Assembly: GCA_964427425.1 (NCBI GenBank)
Contig: CAYRUD010000012.1
Span: 193,880-257,879 of the forward strand
Source: CAYRUD01 sp964427425
Lineage (GTDB): Bacteria > Chlamydiota > Chlamydiia > Chlamydiales > FEN-1388
DNA length: 64,000 bases
Direction: 5' to 3'
The notes beneath the pieces are model-generated. The model saw only the letters and a list, made by a program, of their open reading frames with translations, was not told the DNA's origin and made no database searches. Positions 33,198 to 42,913 of the stretch are shown piece after piece. Both the position numbers and the translations under genes were made by a program. Numbering within the stretch: the first letter of the stretch is position 1; each line of letters starts with the position of its first letter.

Positions 33198-34316
33198 ATG
33201 ACAAATGATCAAGTGCGTGTACATAATGGGGAGAGATCAAATCAATCCTCTCCTGTAGAAAAAAAGAGAATATTAACAGGCGACAGGCCTACTGGAAAGC
33301 TGCACTTAGGCCACTGGGTTGGATCGCTGCAGAATCGCTTGAAGTTTCAAGATCAGTTTGATTGCTACTTTATTATCGCGGATCTACACGTCTTGACAAC
33401 GAAGCGTGAGAAGCAAGATATCCTCGACACCCGCGAGAACATACGAGAGATGGTTCTCGATTATTTAAGCGTTGGGATTGATCCTGAGAAGTCGACCATC
33501 TTTTTGCAGTCAGCGATTCCCGCAATTTCCGAGCTCAATCTCTTTTTTGAAATGATGATCGGCCTCAATCGACTCCAAGGGCTTCCTAGCTTAAAAGAGA
33601 TGGCAAAAAATGCGAAAATGGATGAAGAGAGCATCCCCTTCGGTTTGATTGGATATCCTGTTCTTCAGACTGCGGATATTGCGGCTCCAAAAGCGCACCT
33701 CGTACCGGTTGGAAAGGATAATGAAGCCCATGTAGAGCTTTGCCGAGATATCTTAAGAAAGTTTAATATGACGTATGGCGAAGTGTTCACACTTCCCGAG
33801 GTCTACTTAAGCGAGACACCATCTCTTATTGGAACAGATGGTCAGGGTAAGATGAGTAAATCGGCAAACAATACTATTATGCTCTCTGACGATGCGGAGA
33901 CTGTCGAGAAGAAAGTGCGTGGTATGTATACCGATCCTAATAGAGTCCATGCTCATATCCCAGGCAAAGTTGAGGGCAACCCTGTTTTCATCTACCATGA
34001 TATCTTTAACCCTCATAAAGACGAAGTAGAGTATTTTAAGACAAAATACCGCCAAGGCGATATTGGAGATGTTGAGATTAAATCATCGCTTGCGCGCGCG
34101 ATCAACCAATTCTTAGCTCCAATTCGTGAGAGAAGAAAAGAAATTGAAAGTCGAAAAGGTTATGTAGAATCTGTTATCTATGAAGGCACCCTTCGAATGA
34201 ATGAGGTTGCTGACCGTACTCTGAAAGAAGTAAAGAGCGCGATGGGTATCTCTGGAACGTGGAATAAGATATCCAGGGTCGCTCGTGAGCGTGAAAAAGC
34301 ACTTTCATCGATATGA
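33198..34316 (+). CDS. trpS: Tryptophanyl-tRNA synthetase
   Basis: Class I synthetase that charges tRNA-Trp. The HIGH-like motif GKLHLGHWVGS and the KMSKS motif GKMSKSANN are intact. The tryptophan-binding region around QTADIAAPKAHLVPVGKDNEAH is normal. The 372 residues include an N-terminal extension of about 25 residues. It follows the permeases by 37 bases and is terminated by a hairpin before uvrB. The trpS-uvrB order matches classical Chlamydia. Confidence 0.96.
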   Translation: MTNDQVRVHNGERSNQSSPVEKKRILTGDRPTGKLHLGHWVGSLQNRLKFQDQFDCYFIIADLHVLTTKREKQDILDTRENIREMVLDYLSVGIDPEKSTIFLQSAIPAISELNLFFEMMIGLNRLQGLPSLKEMAKNAKMDEESIPFGLIGYPVLQTADIAAPKAHLVPVGKDNEAHVELCRDILRKFNMTYGEVFTLPEVYLSETPSLIGTDGQGKMSKSANNTIMLSDDAETVEKKVRGMYTDPNRVHAHIPGKVEGNPVFIYHDIFNPHKDEVEYFKTKYRQGDIGDVEIKSSLARAINQFLAPIRERRKEIESRKGYVESVIYEGTLRMNEVADRTLKEVKSAMGISGTWNKISRVAREREKALSSI

Positions 34317-34326
34317 GGCAATTGAG

Positions 34327-34352
34327 TCGCCCTTTTTAAGGGCGATTTATTC
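34327..34352 (+). terminator. Terminator after trpS
   Basis: An 8-bp stem (TCGCCCTT with AAGGGCGA) and a T-rich tail (TTTATTCTT), located 10 bases after the stop. Confidence 0.75.
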
Positions 34353-34381
34353 TTGGAATTTAGGAAAGGCTTTGGAATACG

Positions 34382-36469
34382 ATGACATACACTCCTGTAA
34401 ATGACACATTCCAGCTAGAAACTCCTTTTCAGCCATGTGGCGATCAGCCTGAGGCTATTGACCGATTGGTTGATGGCATACTCAAAGGACAGAGGGCTCA
34501 GGTGCTGCTGGGTGTTACTGGTTCTGGAAAGACATTTACCATGGCAAATGTGATCCAGAGAGTCCAAAAGCCTACCTTGATCATCGCCCACAATAAGACA
34601 TTGGCCGCTCAGCTCTATCAAGAGTTTCGTGAATTCTTTCCGCACAATGCCGTTGAGTACTTTGTCTCCTATTACGATTATTATCAGCCTGAAGCGTACA
34701 TCCCAAGGACAGATACCTACATTGAGAAAGATTTCGCTATCAACGATCGGATCGATAAGATGCGTCTTAGCGCGACAAGGTCTCTTCTTGAGCGTCGTGA
34801 TGTTATTATTGTCGCCTCAGTCTCTTGTATCTATGGTTTAGGCTCCCCAGAGTTCTATCGACAGATGAACTTATCTCTCAAAGTAGGCGATGAGAGAAAG
34901 CGCGACGATATTCTCTTGCAGCTTGTTGAGATGCAGTATAAGCGAAACGACTTTGATTTTACGCGAGCGACCTTTCGCTCTCGGGGAGATGTGCTCGATA
35001 TCTTTCCCGCTTATGAAGAGGATGTAGCAATTCGAATTGAATTCTTTGGCGATGAAGTTGAAGCGATTTCCACGTTTGATCCGTTGACGGGGAAAAAAAG
35101 AGATAAGCTTAATCAGATCACTATCTATGCAAGTTCTCACTATGTAACGCCAGAAGATGTTCGAGATCAAGCTTTAAGCTCTATTCGGGCAGAGTTTCAA
35201 GAGCGTTATGAGCGATTCATGCAGGACAATAAGCTTGTTGAAGCTCAGCGTCTAAAAGAGCGTGTTCAATATGATATCGAGATGATTAAGGAAGTTGGCT
35301 TCTGTAAGGGGATTGAAAACTACTCACGACATTTTAGTAGCAGAGCACCTGGTGACCCTCCTCCTTGTTTAATCGATTACTTTCCTGAGGATTATCTTCT
35401 CATTATAGATGAGTCTCACCAGACATTGCCTCAGCTCGGAGCTATGTGTAATGGCGATAAAGCTCGAAAGACTTCCCTTGTGGAATACGGTTTTCGCCTC
35501 CCTTCCGCGTATGACAATAGACCTCTCGCATTCGATGAAGTAACGCGTCGCATCAATCAGGCAGTCTACGTGTCAGCAACTCCAGCTCAGTGGGAAGTCA
35601 AAGAAGCGGGAGGAGAGATTATTGAGCAAGTTATTCGCCCTACTGGACTTTTAGACCCAGTCATCGAGATTAGACCATCTTCATCACAGGTCGACGATGT
35701 ATTAGAGGAGATTCGAAAAGAGACCGGGCTCGGTGGAAAAGTCTTGGTAACCACTCTTACAAAAAGGCTTTCAGAGGAGCTGTCAAAATATTTGAGCGAG
35801 CTTCAAGTAAAGGCAAGATATCTTCACTCTGACATCGACGTGATTGAGCGATTGAAGATCATCCATGATTTACGAAACGGAGTCTTTGATGTCTTGATTG
35901 GAATCAACCTTCTTCGAGAAGGGCTTGATATTCCTGAGGTATCTCTTGTCGCGATCCTTGATGCTGATAAAGAGGGTTTTTTGAGATCAGAGACATCACT
36001 TATCCAGATATGTGGAAGAGCTGCTCGCAATGCTAAGGGACGGGTCATCATGTATGCTGATACGATGACAAAATCTATTAAGAAAACGGTCGAAGTGACT
36101 GAGAAGAGAAGAGAAAAACAAAAGGCGTATAACGAGGCTCATGGAATTACGCCACGAACGGTAATTCGTAAAAAAGCGCTCCTCGAAATGGCTCAAGAAG
36201 ATGATGTCTCTTCGAAGAAAACTAAAGGTGATGCGTCGAGAAAGAACCAAATAGGTAAGATTGTCGGGCAATTCCAGCTTCCATCTGGAGCGGACTTGGA
36301 AGACGAGCTCTATGATCTAGATACCTTACGAAGATCCATCAAAGAGTGGGAAGAGAAGATGCGCTCTTTCGCGAAAGAGCTCAAGTTCGAGGATGCTGCT
36401 TTTGCTCGGGACACCTTAAGAAGGCTGCAAGAGCTTGAGATGAAGTGGGTCGACCTTCTTGATGAATAA
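34382..36469 (+). CDS. uvrB: UvrABC system protein B
   Basis: Damage-verification helicase-like subunit of nucleotide excision repair, loading UvrC. Walker A reads GVTGSGKTFTMANV. The beta-hairpin region YYDYYQPEAYIPRTDTYIEKD is canonical. Motif II (IDESH), motif V/VI (GINLLREGLDIPEV and QICGRAARN) and the C-terminal UVR domain (MRSFAKELKFEDAAFARD) are all present. The length of 695 residues is slightly longer than the usual 660-680. It converges with the leftward hydrolase-like gene 13 bases away. Confidence 0.97.
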   Translation: MTYTPVNDTFQLETPFQPCGDQPEAIDRLVDGILKGQRAQVLLGVTGSGKTFTMANVIQRVQKPTLIIAHNKTLAAQLYQEFREFFPHNAVEYFVSYYDYYQPEAYIPRTDTYIEKDFAINDRIDKMRLSATRSLLERRDVIIVASVSCIYGLGSPEFYRQMNLSLKVGDERKRDDILLQLVEMQYKRNDFDFTRATFRSRGDVLDIFPAYEEDVAIRIEFFGDEVEAISTFDPLTGKKRDKLNQITIYASSHYVTPEDVRDQALSSIRAEFQERYERFMQDNKLVEAQRLKERVQYDIEMIKEVGFCKGIENYSRHFSSRAPGDPPPCLIDYFPEDYLLIIDESHQTLPQLGAMCNGDKARKTSLVEYGFRLPSAYDNRPLAFDEVTRRINQAVYVSATPAQWEVKEAGGEIIEQVIRPTGLLDPVIEIRPSSSQVDDVLEEIRKETGLGGKVLVTTLTKRLSEELSKYLSELQVKARYLHSDIDVIERLKIIHDLRNGVFDVLIGINLLREGLDIPEVSLVAILDADKEGFLRSETSLIQICGRAARNAKGRVIMYADTMTKSIKKTVEVTEKRREKQKAYNEAHGITPRTVIRKKALLEMAQEDDVSSKKTKGDASRKNQIGKIVGQFQLPSGADLEDELYDLDTLRRSIKEWEEKMRSFAKELKFEDAAFARDTLRRLQELEMKWVDLLDE

Positions 36470-36482
36470 CTGATAGAAGTAT

Positions 36483-37676
36483 CTACGAATGCAATTCGAT
36501 AGCTCTCTCAAGTTGTCTGTCGAAGTGATTGTGATTGTTAAATTCCTTACTTAGTTGTGGAAGTATATATCCTTTTCCAATTGTGCGAGGAACAATGATG
36601 CCTAAGAAGCGCTCTGTGACAATACCTAGAAAGTTGAGAGCTGCATTTTGCGTCAAATAATCACCTCTTCCGGAGAATGCTGTGATTTTATGCGCATTTA
36701 AGGCTATTTTGTCCTGTCCTATATAGCGTCTCATACCAGCTCCTACCGGGCGGGAGTTAAATACAACCCCTTTTAGGCCATTTGCCAGTGCTGCACACTG
36801 AGCTAGGCCCCCTCCATGTGAGTGTCCAATCACTACAGCGTTCAAATTGTTATTTCTTGTAGATTCATCCAGAATTTGTCCTAATTTTATTGCCTCAACT
36901 CCAATTGGAGTGATTGTGCCAAGCCAATCAAGTGCCGCGTAAAGCTTATTCTTGAGTTGTATTTCTTTTTTCAGTTTAGGCGTTATTATCTCACCCTGAA
37001 GCTTGTCCTCATTGGTAAGGCCATGAAAGCATAGTGCAAGCTCATTTGTCTTTTCATTATAGGCAAGGTTAAAGAGAGCTCCAGTACCTTTATTATAAAA
37101 GCCTCCTCTATCGTCTTCTTTGAAACCGAGTTCCTGGATTTTTCTTTTGACATCGTTGAAGCAATTTTTTACCTGATTGTTAAAATAAGGTACCTTACTT
37201 GTGGAAAGATATGCTTCTACATTTTTCTCATATCGGCCTTCTTGATTGCAGTATTGGAGTTTTGCATAGATTTGACCTTCTTGTAGTATCTTAAGCCTTT
37301 TAGCTTTTTCTAATTGATGACGAGGCTTTATTGAGAGGTCCTTATATGAGTCTTTAATGCCCACCTTCCAATCAATCTTTATGTAGGCTTTGAGCTTTGT
37401 TATTGTTATCTCTTTAAATACTTTTAAGCTTTTTTCCTTCATCGCCGGAGCTATCGCGGCTTTCGCACACTGTATAAGTCTGATAGGTGCTCTGATAAGA
37501 TTATGAGGAATGCTTCTAGTTGAAAATGGAAGTGGCGCGGTTAATGTAATACCCGCTTTCTTAACTATATCAAGAGCTGATACAATTGCTTCATTGATTC
37601 TCTCTTTATTTATTCCGAGATCTCTATAACATGGATATAAAAAATTATTTCTTGACGTGACTACACCAGTAGGCAT
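36483..37676 (-). CDS. Lipase-like Ser-hydrolase protein, candidate type III effector (copy B)
   Basis: This 397-residue protein has no signal peptide and a poorly conserved N-terminal half. From about residue 170 it has a lipase-like fold. The strand ELALCFHGL corresponds to an oxyanion region, the nucleophile elbow is VVIGHSHGGG (Ser about 286), a GRGDY segment holds a likely Asp (about 339) and NHNH near residue 384 offers the His. It is strongly related to the gene at 38440-39612: the block SRPVGAGMRRYIG to TIGKGYILPQ is nearly the same. The two flank a type III chaperone-like gene on the same strand. Enzymatic activity and secretion are inferred. A function as a phospholipase or acyl-ester hydrolase is possible. 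Confidence 0.65.
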   Translation of the reverse strand: MPTGVVTSRNNFLYPCYRDLGINKERINEAIVSALDIVKKAGITLTAPLPFSTRSIPHNLIRAPIRLIQCAKAAIAPAMKEKSLKVFKEITITKLKAYIKIDWKVGIKDSYKDLSIKPRHQLEKAKRLKILQEGQIYAKLQYCNQEGRYEKNVEAYLSTSKVPYFNNQVKNCFNDVKRKIQELGFKEDDRGGFYNKGTGALFNLAYNEKTNELALCFHGLTNEDKLQGEIITPKLKKEIQLKNKLYAALDWLGTITPIGVEAIKLGQILDESTRNNNLNAVVIGHSHGGGLAQCAALANGLKGVVFNSRPVGAGMRRYIGQDKIALNAHKITAFSGRGDYLTQNAALNFLGIVTERFLGIIVPRTIGKGYILPQLSKEFNNHNHFDRQLERAIELHS

Positions 37677-37889
37677 AAAGGACTCTGCTCTTCATTTGTT
37701 TTTGACAATTTGTCTATTAAAGATGATTCTTTACAATAACTCGTGCCGAAAGCGCAATCGTGTTTATGAATACTGGGCGGAAAAAATTTATTTTCGAGGT
37801 ATAAGAAGAAGAGAATCTCACGAATAGAGGGCTCCCTCATCGAATACTCATTTGAAAGCCCTGCTACTGATCTAAGGTATGAAACGATT

Positions 37890-38357
37890 TTATGCTTTAA
37901 ATTTTAGAGAAGGAAGACTTCTGTTTTCTTTTATATCTTCCATAGCGTCTGTCTCGTTTAATAAATCGCGCACCTCGGAGATAGTCTCGAAAAAGCCTCC
38001 TAAGATTGTGCTAAAGATAGCGGAGTCCATGCCCTCAATTGGCGAGCTGAAACACAAGATGAGGGGGCCTCCTCCAGGTGGAACGGCTATAGCTCCGCCT
38101 CTTGTGAGTGACTGAAATGCATTAAGCTCTAAAGCTCTTATCATTAAAGTTGTAGCTTCAGTTGCATCCTCAGGAAATTCCATAAGTGGGCTGTAGAGAT
38201 GGATCATATCCTCATGAACTTCAATCACGATTACTGTATCGTCACCAACTTGAAACGCGCACAAGCCCTGATCATCTAACTTGAGTTCTGTCCCTAATGA
38301 TTGCGAGACATCTTTCATCCACAATTGAACTGTTTTCATTTTGTCTTCAGTTTGCAT
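37890..38357 (-). CDS. CesT-like type III secretion chaperone
   Basis: A small acidic protein of about 155 residues with the class I chaperone pattern: N-terminal helix (MKDVSQSLGTEL), LKLDDQGLCAFQVGDD strand pair, VIVIEVHEDMIHLYSPL, then a helix with ALELNAF, and FSSPIEGMDSAIFSTIL leading to a final helix. Chaperones of this class bind the N-terminus of effectors and pass them to the type III secretion ATPase. I start at ATG 38357, because GAGGG lies five bases before it; the frame opens at 38381. It lies 83 bases after copy A and 214 bases before copy B, so the three are likely one operon with the effector-like neighbours as its clients. Confidence 0.7.
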   Translation of the reverse strand: MQTEDKMKTVQLWMKDVSQSLGTELKLDDQGLCAFQVGDDTVIVIEVHEDMIHLYSPLMEFPEDATEATTLMIRALELNAFQSLTRGGAIAVPPGGGPLILCFSSPIEGMDSAIFSTILGGFFETISEVRDLLNETDAMEDIKENRSLPSLKFKA

Positions 38358-38439
38358 GTATGCCCTCGGCAGCTTTTTCATTTCTTGAATATGTTTTTAG
38401 CAAATCGATAATTCATTTTAGAAACGATTGCTTTTGCAC

Positions 38440-39612
38440 TCAGCAATGAATGATCTGAGCTCTTGTCTGGTTGGTCTGGATCTTATTTTTTAACTGCTGA
38501 ATGCTTTCTAGATATCTGTTATGGCTTTTAAAGAGAGATTTACCTTGTATCTGGGGTTTGGGGAGTATGTATCCTTTCCCAACTGTGCGTGCAACCGAGA
38601 TACCGAGACGACTCTCTGTGGCTATGGCTAGACGATTTAAAGCCTTATTCTGTGTTAAAAAATCGCCCTCTATAGAGAAGACAGTTACTTTGTCCGCATT
38701 TTGTTTAATAACTTCTTTCCCAAGCATTTTTCTTATCCCAGCACCTAAGGGCCTTGAATTAAATACAAATGCTTTAATTCCGTTACTCAGGGCTGCGCAT
38801 TGAGCAAGCCCACCACCGTGAGAGTGGCCAACGACAACGGGAGTGAATCCCTTTTCTTTTGCAATATCTTTAAGAATCTTACCTAATTCCATTGCCTCTT
38901 TTGCGGCTTCAGAAACTCCTCCTAAACACTCTTTTACTGCTGCGGAGATACTTGCTCGAGAGGTTTCTTTCCGAATATCTGAGCTTTCACCTTTCAAGTG
39001 CTCAGAATTCATCAATCCCCAGAAGGCGATTCCAATTTCTGGAGGAGATTTTTTCTCATCCTGAAAAAGTGTGAAGATAGTTCCTGTCTTGGGATTAAAG
39101 AATTTCATTTGGCCATCAATCTGCTTGAAGCCTAATTGTTTGGCTTGTGGAATTATATCGGTCTGAATAGCTTTGGAGTCTTCTCTTGAATTATTCTCAA
39201 TGACGGGATTCTTTTTTGATGCGAAAGTGGCATACCCTTCAGCTTCATTGAGAAGTTTGAGCGTATCTTTTCCTAATTGAGAGGTCTGCGAGAGATCTAT
39301 ATATGAGTCATGTATAGCACCACTCCATTCCTTGTACTGCTCTTGAGCAGATTGTCTTTCAAAGGAAGTTACTTTTTTTTCTTGTACTACAGCCTTAATC
39401 TCCGGAGCATCACCGTTTTTTAAGCTCTTGGGGGTAGTTCGAGAGTGGGTTGCCCTAAACGAAAATGAAAAACGATTAGACAAACTAGTGATAGTTTTTT
39501 TCAGATGGGCAAGACCCGATAAGAGAGAGGTATTGCGGATATTTGGGCTGGTTTGGGAATGAGGAATTTCATTTGGCGGAAATATTCCGCTGGTTTGTGG
39601 TGGTATATTCAT
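38440..39612 (-). CDS. Lipase-like Ser-hydrolase protein, candidate type III effector (copy A)
   Basis: About 390 residues from ATG 39612 (the frame opens at 39669). The first 100 residues are polar, Pro/Ser/Thr-rich and without a signal peptide, as in type III effectors. The hydrolase-like core mirrors copy B: EIGIAFWGLM, VVVGHSHGGG (Ser 264 from this start), IEGDFLTQNKAL for Asp and TVGKGYILPK followed by SHNR for His. The triad order Ser-Asp-His and spacing match between copies. It is the first gene of the trio, upstream of the chaperone-like gene. Sequence similarity is strongest in the C-terminal 150 residues, and the N-termini differ, consistent with distinct targeting. Activity is untested. 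Confidence 0.65.
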   Translation of the reverse strand: MNIPPQTSGIFPPNEIPHSQTSPNIRNTSLLSGLAHLKKTITSLSNRFSFSFRATHSRTTPKSLKNGDAPEIKAVVQEKKVTSFERQSAQEQYKEWSGAIHDSYIDLSQTSQLGKDTLKLLNEAEGYATFASKKNPVIENNSREDSKAIQTDIIPQAKQLGFKQIDGQMKFFNPKTGTIFTLFQDEKKSPPEIGIAFWGLMNSEHLKGESSDIRKETSRASISAAVKECLGGVSEAAKEAMELGKILKDIAKEKGFTPVVVGHSHGGGLAQCAALSNGIKAFVFNSRPLGAGIRKMLGKEVIKQNADKVTVFSIEGDFLTQNKALNRLAIATESRLGISVARTVGKGYILPKPQIQGKSLFKSHNRYLESIQQLKNKIQTNQTRAQIIHC

Positions 39613-39769
39613 CACTTCTTCGCTCACGGCATTTATATTATACAGCAGGCTTTCTATCAGATGAAGCATTTATATTCATTTCTTTGGTGTAAAAAGAAAG
39701 ACGCGCGAGGTTAGAAGAGAATGGTGCTTTGGAGTTTGGCTTCTCAAAAGCACCGCATCTTCATGGAAA

Positions 39770-40726
39770 TTATTCGGAGGACATATGGCCGATTTTTTGG
39801 CCTATCCTACAGAAGACTTCACATTGATGTTTGGCTTGAAGATTCATCAAGCTCTCGTCGAGAACGAAGGTTCCTTTTCTGAAAAAGAGGATGATTGCAG
39901 AGCCGCCTAACTTGAAGAAGCCTTTCTCTGATCCTTTTTTAATGTGACCCGGAGCTTGGAATGTTTGGACAATATTTCCACAGTTCGTAGCCCCTATTTC
40001 TGCCATAGCATACATCGATGAGGTCTCTTTGTTGTATACTGTGGTGATGGCGCGCTTATTGTTCCACCAAATCCAAGGAAAGCTCGAGGTTGCTCGTGGG
40101 CTGACCGAATAAAGAGGTCCTTTGATAAATTCTGCTGGTTTTACAACCTCTCCATCAAATGGAAAATAAAAGCGATGGCAGTCAACGGGACAGAGGCGGG
40201 CAATGATGGCGCTCCCGCCAGTAAAGTAATCACTCAATGCTGAGTTGCGAAAGAAAGAGATAAGGTCGAATTTCGAGCCTTTCACAGTAAAGAGCATATC
40301 GCGGTGCAGCTCAGGCAAGAAGGTGTATCGAGCATCTGCCGGTGCGATGATAGAAAAGGGATCATCATGAATAGGACGAGCGCTTTGCTTCAATCGGCGT
40401 ATGAAAAAGTCATTGAAAGAGGAATAGCTATCAATATCCTCTTCGAACTCGGACTGATCTATTTGATACTCCTCGCAAAATGGCCGCACATTTTTCTTCG
40501 TGAGTGGAAGATCTTGATAGCGTCCCCACAACGATGAGATAAGTGGATTCTTTGCCGCTATATAGCGAAGAAAAGAGCCGACTGTCTTTGAGGTAAAAGA
40601 AGATCCATACAGAAGTTGAATGAGAGAGTCTCCCCATATTTTCTCATAAAAGATCTTCCCTGTTCTGCTATCGACAATTGGAAGAGAGTCGGCTTGTTGC
40701 GGCTTTAGAGAAGTATATTCAGTCAT
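39770..40726 (-). CDS. psd: Phosphatidylserine decarboxylase proenzyme
   Basis: Forms phosphatidylethanolamine from phosphatidylserine at the inner membrane; the precursor self-cleaves to make a pyruvoyl group. Conserved parts are the His motif RLCPVDCHRFYFP, the Asp region SIIAPADARYTF and the processing site FKLGGSAIILFF (Gly-Gly-Ser rather than Gly-Ser-Thr). The length of 318 residues is normal. It follows a small exported-protein gene by 30 bases on the same strand. The divergent neighbour beyond that is mnmE, the arrangement seen in Chlamydia. Confidence 0.94.
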   Translation of the reverse strand: MTEYTSLKPQQADSLPIVDSRTGKIFYEKIWGDSLIQLLYGSSFTSKTVGSFLRYIAAKNPLISSLWGRYQDLPLTKKNVRPFCEEYQIDQSEFEEDIDSYSSFNDFFIRRLKQSARPIHDDPFSIIAPADARYTFLPELHRDMLFTVKGSKFDLISFFRNSALSDYFTGGSAIIARLCPVDCHRFYFPFDGEVVKPAEFIKGPLYSVSPRATSSFPWIWWNNKRAITTVYNKETSSMYAMAEIGATNCGNIVQTFQAPGHIKKGSEKGFFKLGGSAIILFFRKGTFVLDESLMNLQAKHQCEVFCRIGQKIGHMSSE

Positions 40727-40756
40727 AGTTACAAGGAGATTGCTGATTTTTTTGGT

Positions 40757-41260
40757 TTATTCTGCTTCCATACGAGCAGAAGGAAGGGATTTTACTCGAT
40801 ATGCTCGAGAGACCATATCCAGCTCATCAATAAAGTCTTTTCGAAAATAATGAGAAAGCTCGAGCTCCCGGATAAGAGAGACGAGCACGTACGCTCTTCG
40901 AGAAAGCTCAAAGAGAGCGTCACTTGCCTCTTTTTTTGAAGAGTTCTTACTAAGACATATCTTTTCTTGCTGCTTGAATTGCTCGAGGGCTGTCTTTACT
41001 TTCTTCAGATTATCCAAAGTGCTTTCTGTCGCTTTAATGAGAAAAGAAATCTTTTCTTCTTCTGTTGACATGTCCTCAATTTTTTCTGCCTCAACAGTTG
41101 AGCTCTTCTCATTCGAGGAGAGATTTTTTGCTTCGAGGGTGCGGATAGACATGACTAACACTGAGAAAAGACAGAGGAGGAGTACTCTTTTCAAGGCTTC
41201 CATTCCAATATTTATTCCAACTTTTATCATAACACGTTTATTATCTCTCTCAAGATTCAA
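40757..41260 (-). CDS. Small exported protein of unknown function
   Basis: 167 residues in the full frame. A hydrophobic segment (ALKRVLLLCLFSVLVMSIRTLEAK) acts as a signal peptide if translation starts at Met20 (41203), giving about 148 residues; ATG at 41230 is an alternative. The mature part is Glu/Lys-rich with predicted helix (STLDNLKKVKTALEQFKQQEK) and could form coiled coil. I do not recognise a family. It is co-directional and close to psd, so probably co-transcribed, though function need not be linked. Expected location is periplasm. Confidence 0.6.
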   Translation of the reverse strand: MNLERDNKRVMIKVGINIGMEALKRVLLLCLFSVLVMSIRTLEAKNLSSNEKSSTVEAEKIEDMSTEEEKISFLIKATESTLDNLKKVKTALEQFKQQEKICLSKNSSKKEASDALFELSRRAYVLVSLIRELELSHYFRKDFIDELDMVSRAYRVKSLPSARMEAE

Positions 41261-41475
41261 GGTGACTATTTCTCATGATTACATTCTTTGGAAGCGAAAG
41301 AGTGTTCTCTCCTCCACAACCGAAAAAAATAATAGTATAACTGATAGCGCAATCGAATGTAAGAGAAGAGTGGACTACAACTCTTTTCATGAGGTGTCAC
41401 TAAAAAGAGAGACGGTGAAGCGGCTTCAAGCTTCTCTTTCTCGAGATATTTTCGGGAAGCCTTGGTACATATTTT

Positions 41476-42891
41476 ATGCATTTCATTCATGGACTCTATC
41501 AGATAAAGGATACGATTGCTGCATTAGCGACTCCTCCAGGCACCGGGGGCATTGCCATTATTCGCATCTCTGGGCCTCACGCAATTGAGATCGCATCTAA
41601 AGTTGCTCAATCTCCTTTGGAGACTCAAGAGTCTCACACAGTTCGTCTCAAGTCTCTTTACAGCACATCAGGATCTCTTATTGATAAAGCACTTGTCCTC
41701 GTCATGAGAGCTCCTCGCTCGTTTACTGGTGAGGATGTTGTTGAGCTTCACTGCCATGGCGGCCATTTGATTGCGAGGAAAGCCTTAGAGGCTCTTTCAA
41801 CATATGGAGCCCGCCCTGCAGAGCCTGGAGAGTTTTCTTTAAGAGCTTTTCTGAATGGAAAGATGGACTTGACTCAAGCTGAAGCTATCCAAGATATGAT
41901 TGGAGCGAAGAGTGAAGAAGCCTTAAAGGTTGCAGAGTCCCATCTTGAGGGCCGCCTATCCAAAAAAATCAGCCAGTTCCAACAAGTTGGCACTAAAATT
42001 GCCGCGATTTTCGAAGCGTGGGTAGATTTTCCTGAAGAAGATCTCGAATTTTCTCCTTTCGAGACAGTGATAGGAGATCTCAATAGTATGAGACAAGAGA
42101 TTGAGCATCTCATTGGGACCTATCGTGAAGGAAAAATCATCCATGATGGAGTCTCCTTGTGTTTAGTTGGAGCTCCAAATGTAGGCAAATCATCCCTCAT
42201 GAATGCTCTTTTAGGTAAAGAAAGGGCTATTGTCTCTCCGATTGCTGGAACAACACGAGATATTGTCGAAGATGACGCTCACTTAAATGGTTTGAGCTTG
42301 AGGCTGATCGATACCGCAGGCATTCGTGAGACTGAAGAAATTATTGAAGGTGAAGGTATTCGACGCTCAAAGAAGGCTATTGAGCGCTCTGACTTAGTAT
42401 TGCTTGTTCAGGATGCGACTCGTGTAGATGATAAAGAGATGCTTGAGCTTGTCGACATTGTTCCTCATGATAAAACAATTCTTATATGGAATAAGATTGA
42501 CGCTCTCTTAGAAAAGGACTCAAATCTTGAAGATGAGTCAAAAGTTTTAGAAGGTCTTCCACGTTTTTCATTTCCCCATGTTGTCTATGTGTCAGCTCAT
42601 GACGGTCGCGGTTTAGAGGCATTAAAAAAAGCGATAGATACTGTCTTATGGACCAAGGGCGCGATTCCTCGTGATGAGGTTATGATTACAAGTGTCCGTC
42701 ATAAACACGCTCTCGAAAAGGCGCTCATATCATTGCAGACAGTGATTCAAGGGCTGCTAGCAGGAGAGTCGCCGGAGTTTGTCGTTTTTGATATGCGGCA
42801 ATTCTTAAAGCATTTGGGAACGATCATTGGCTCTGATATTACTGAAGATATTCTGACTGCCGTCTTCTCACAATTCTGTATAGGAAAGTAA
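41476..42891 (+). CDS. mnmE: tRNA modification GTPase MnmE
   Basis: With MnmG it makes the 5-carboxymethylaminomethyl group on the wobble uridine of tRNAs. The N-terminal domain (DTIAALATPPGTGGIAIIRISG) binds folate. The central G domain has GAPNVGKSSLMNALLG, the switch region SPIAGTTRD, and NKID. The C-terminus ends FCIGK, with the catalytic Cys. The 471 residues are standard. It starts the rightward unit with nth 22 bases downstream. This neighbourhood with psd on the other side is conserved in Chlamydiae. Confidence 0.96.
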   Translation: MHFIHGLYQIKDTIAALATPPGTGGIAIIRISGPHAIEIASKVAQSPLETQESHTVRLKSLYSTSGSLIDKALVLVMRAPRSFTGEDVVELHCHGGHLIARKALEALSTYGARPAEPGEFSLRAFLNGKMDLTQAEAIQDMIGAKSEEALKVAESHLEGRLSKKISQFQQVGTKIAAIFEAWVDFPEEDLEFSPFETVIGDLNSMRQEIEHLIGTYREGKIIHDGVSLCLVGAPNVGKSSLMNALLGKERAIVSPIAGTTRDIVEDDAHLNGLSLRLIDTAGIRETEEIIEGEGIRRSKKAIERSDLVLLVQDATRVDDKEMLELVDIVPHDKTILIWNKIDALLEKDSNLEDESKVLEGLPRFSFPHVVYVSAHDGRGLEALKKAIDTVLWTKGAIPRDEVMITSVRHKHALEKALISLQTVIQGLLAGESPEFVVFDMRQFLKHLGTIIGSDITEDILTAVFSQFCIGK

Positions 42892-42913
42892 CTACTTAAA
42901 GACAAAGAAAGCT

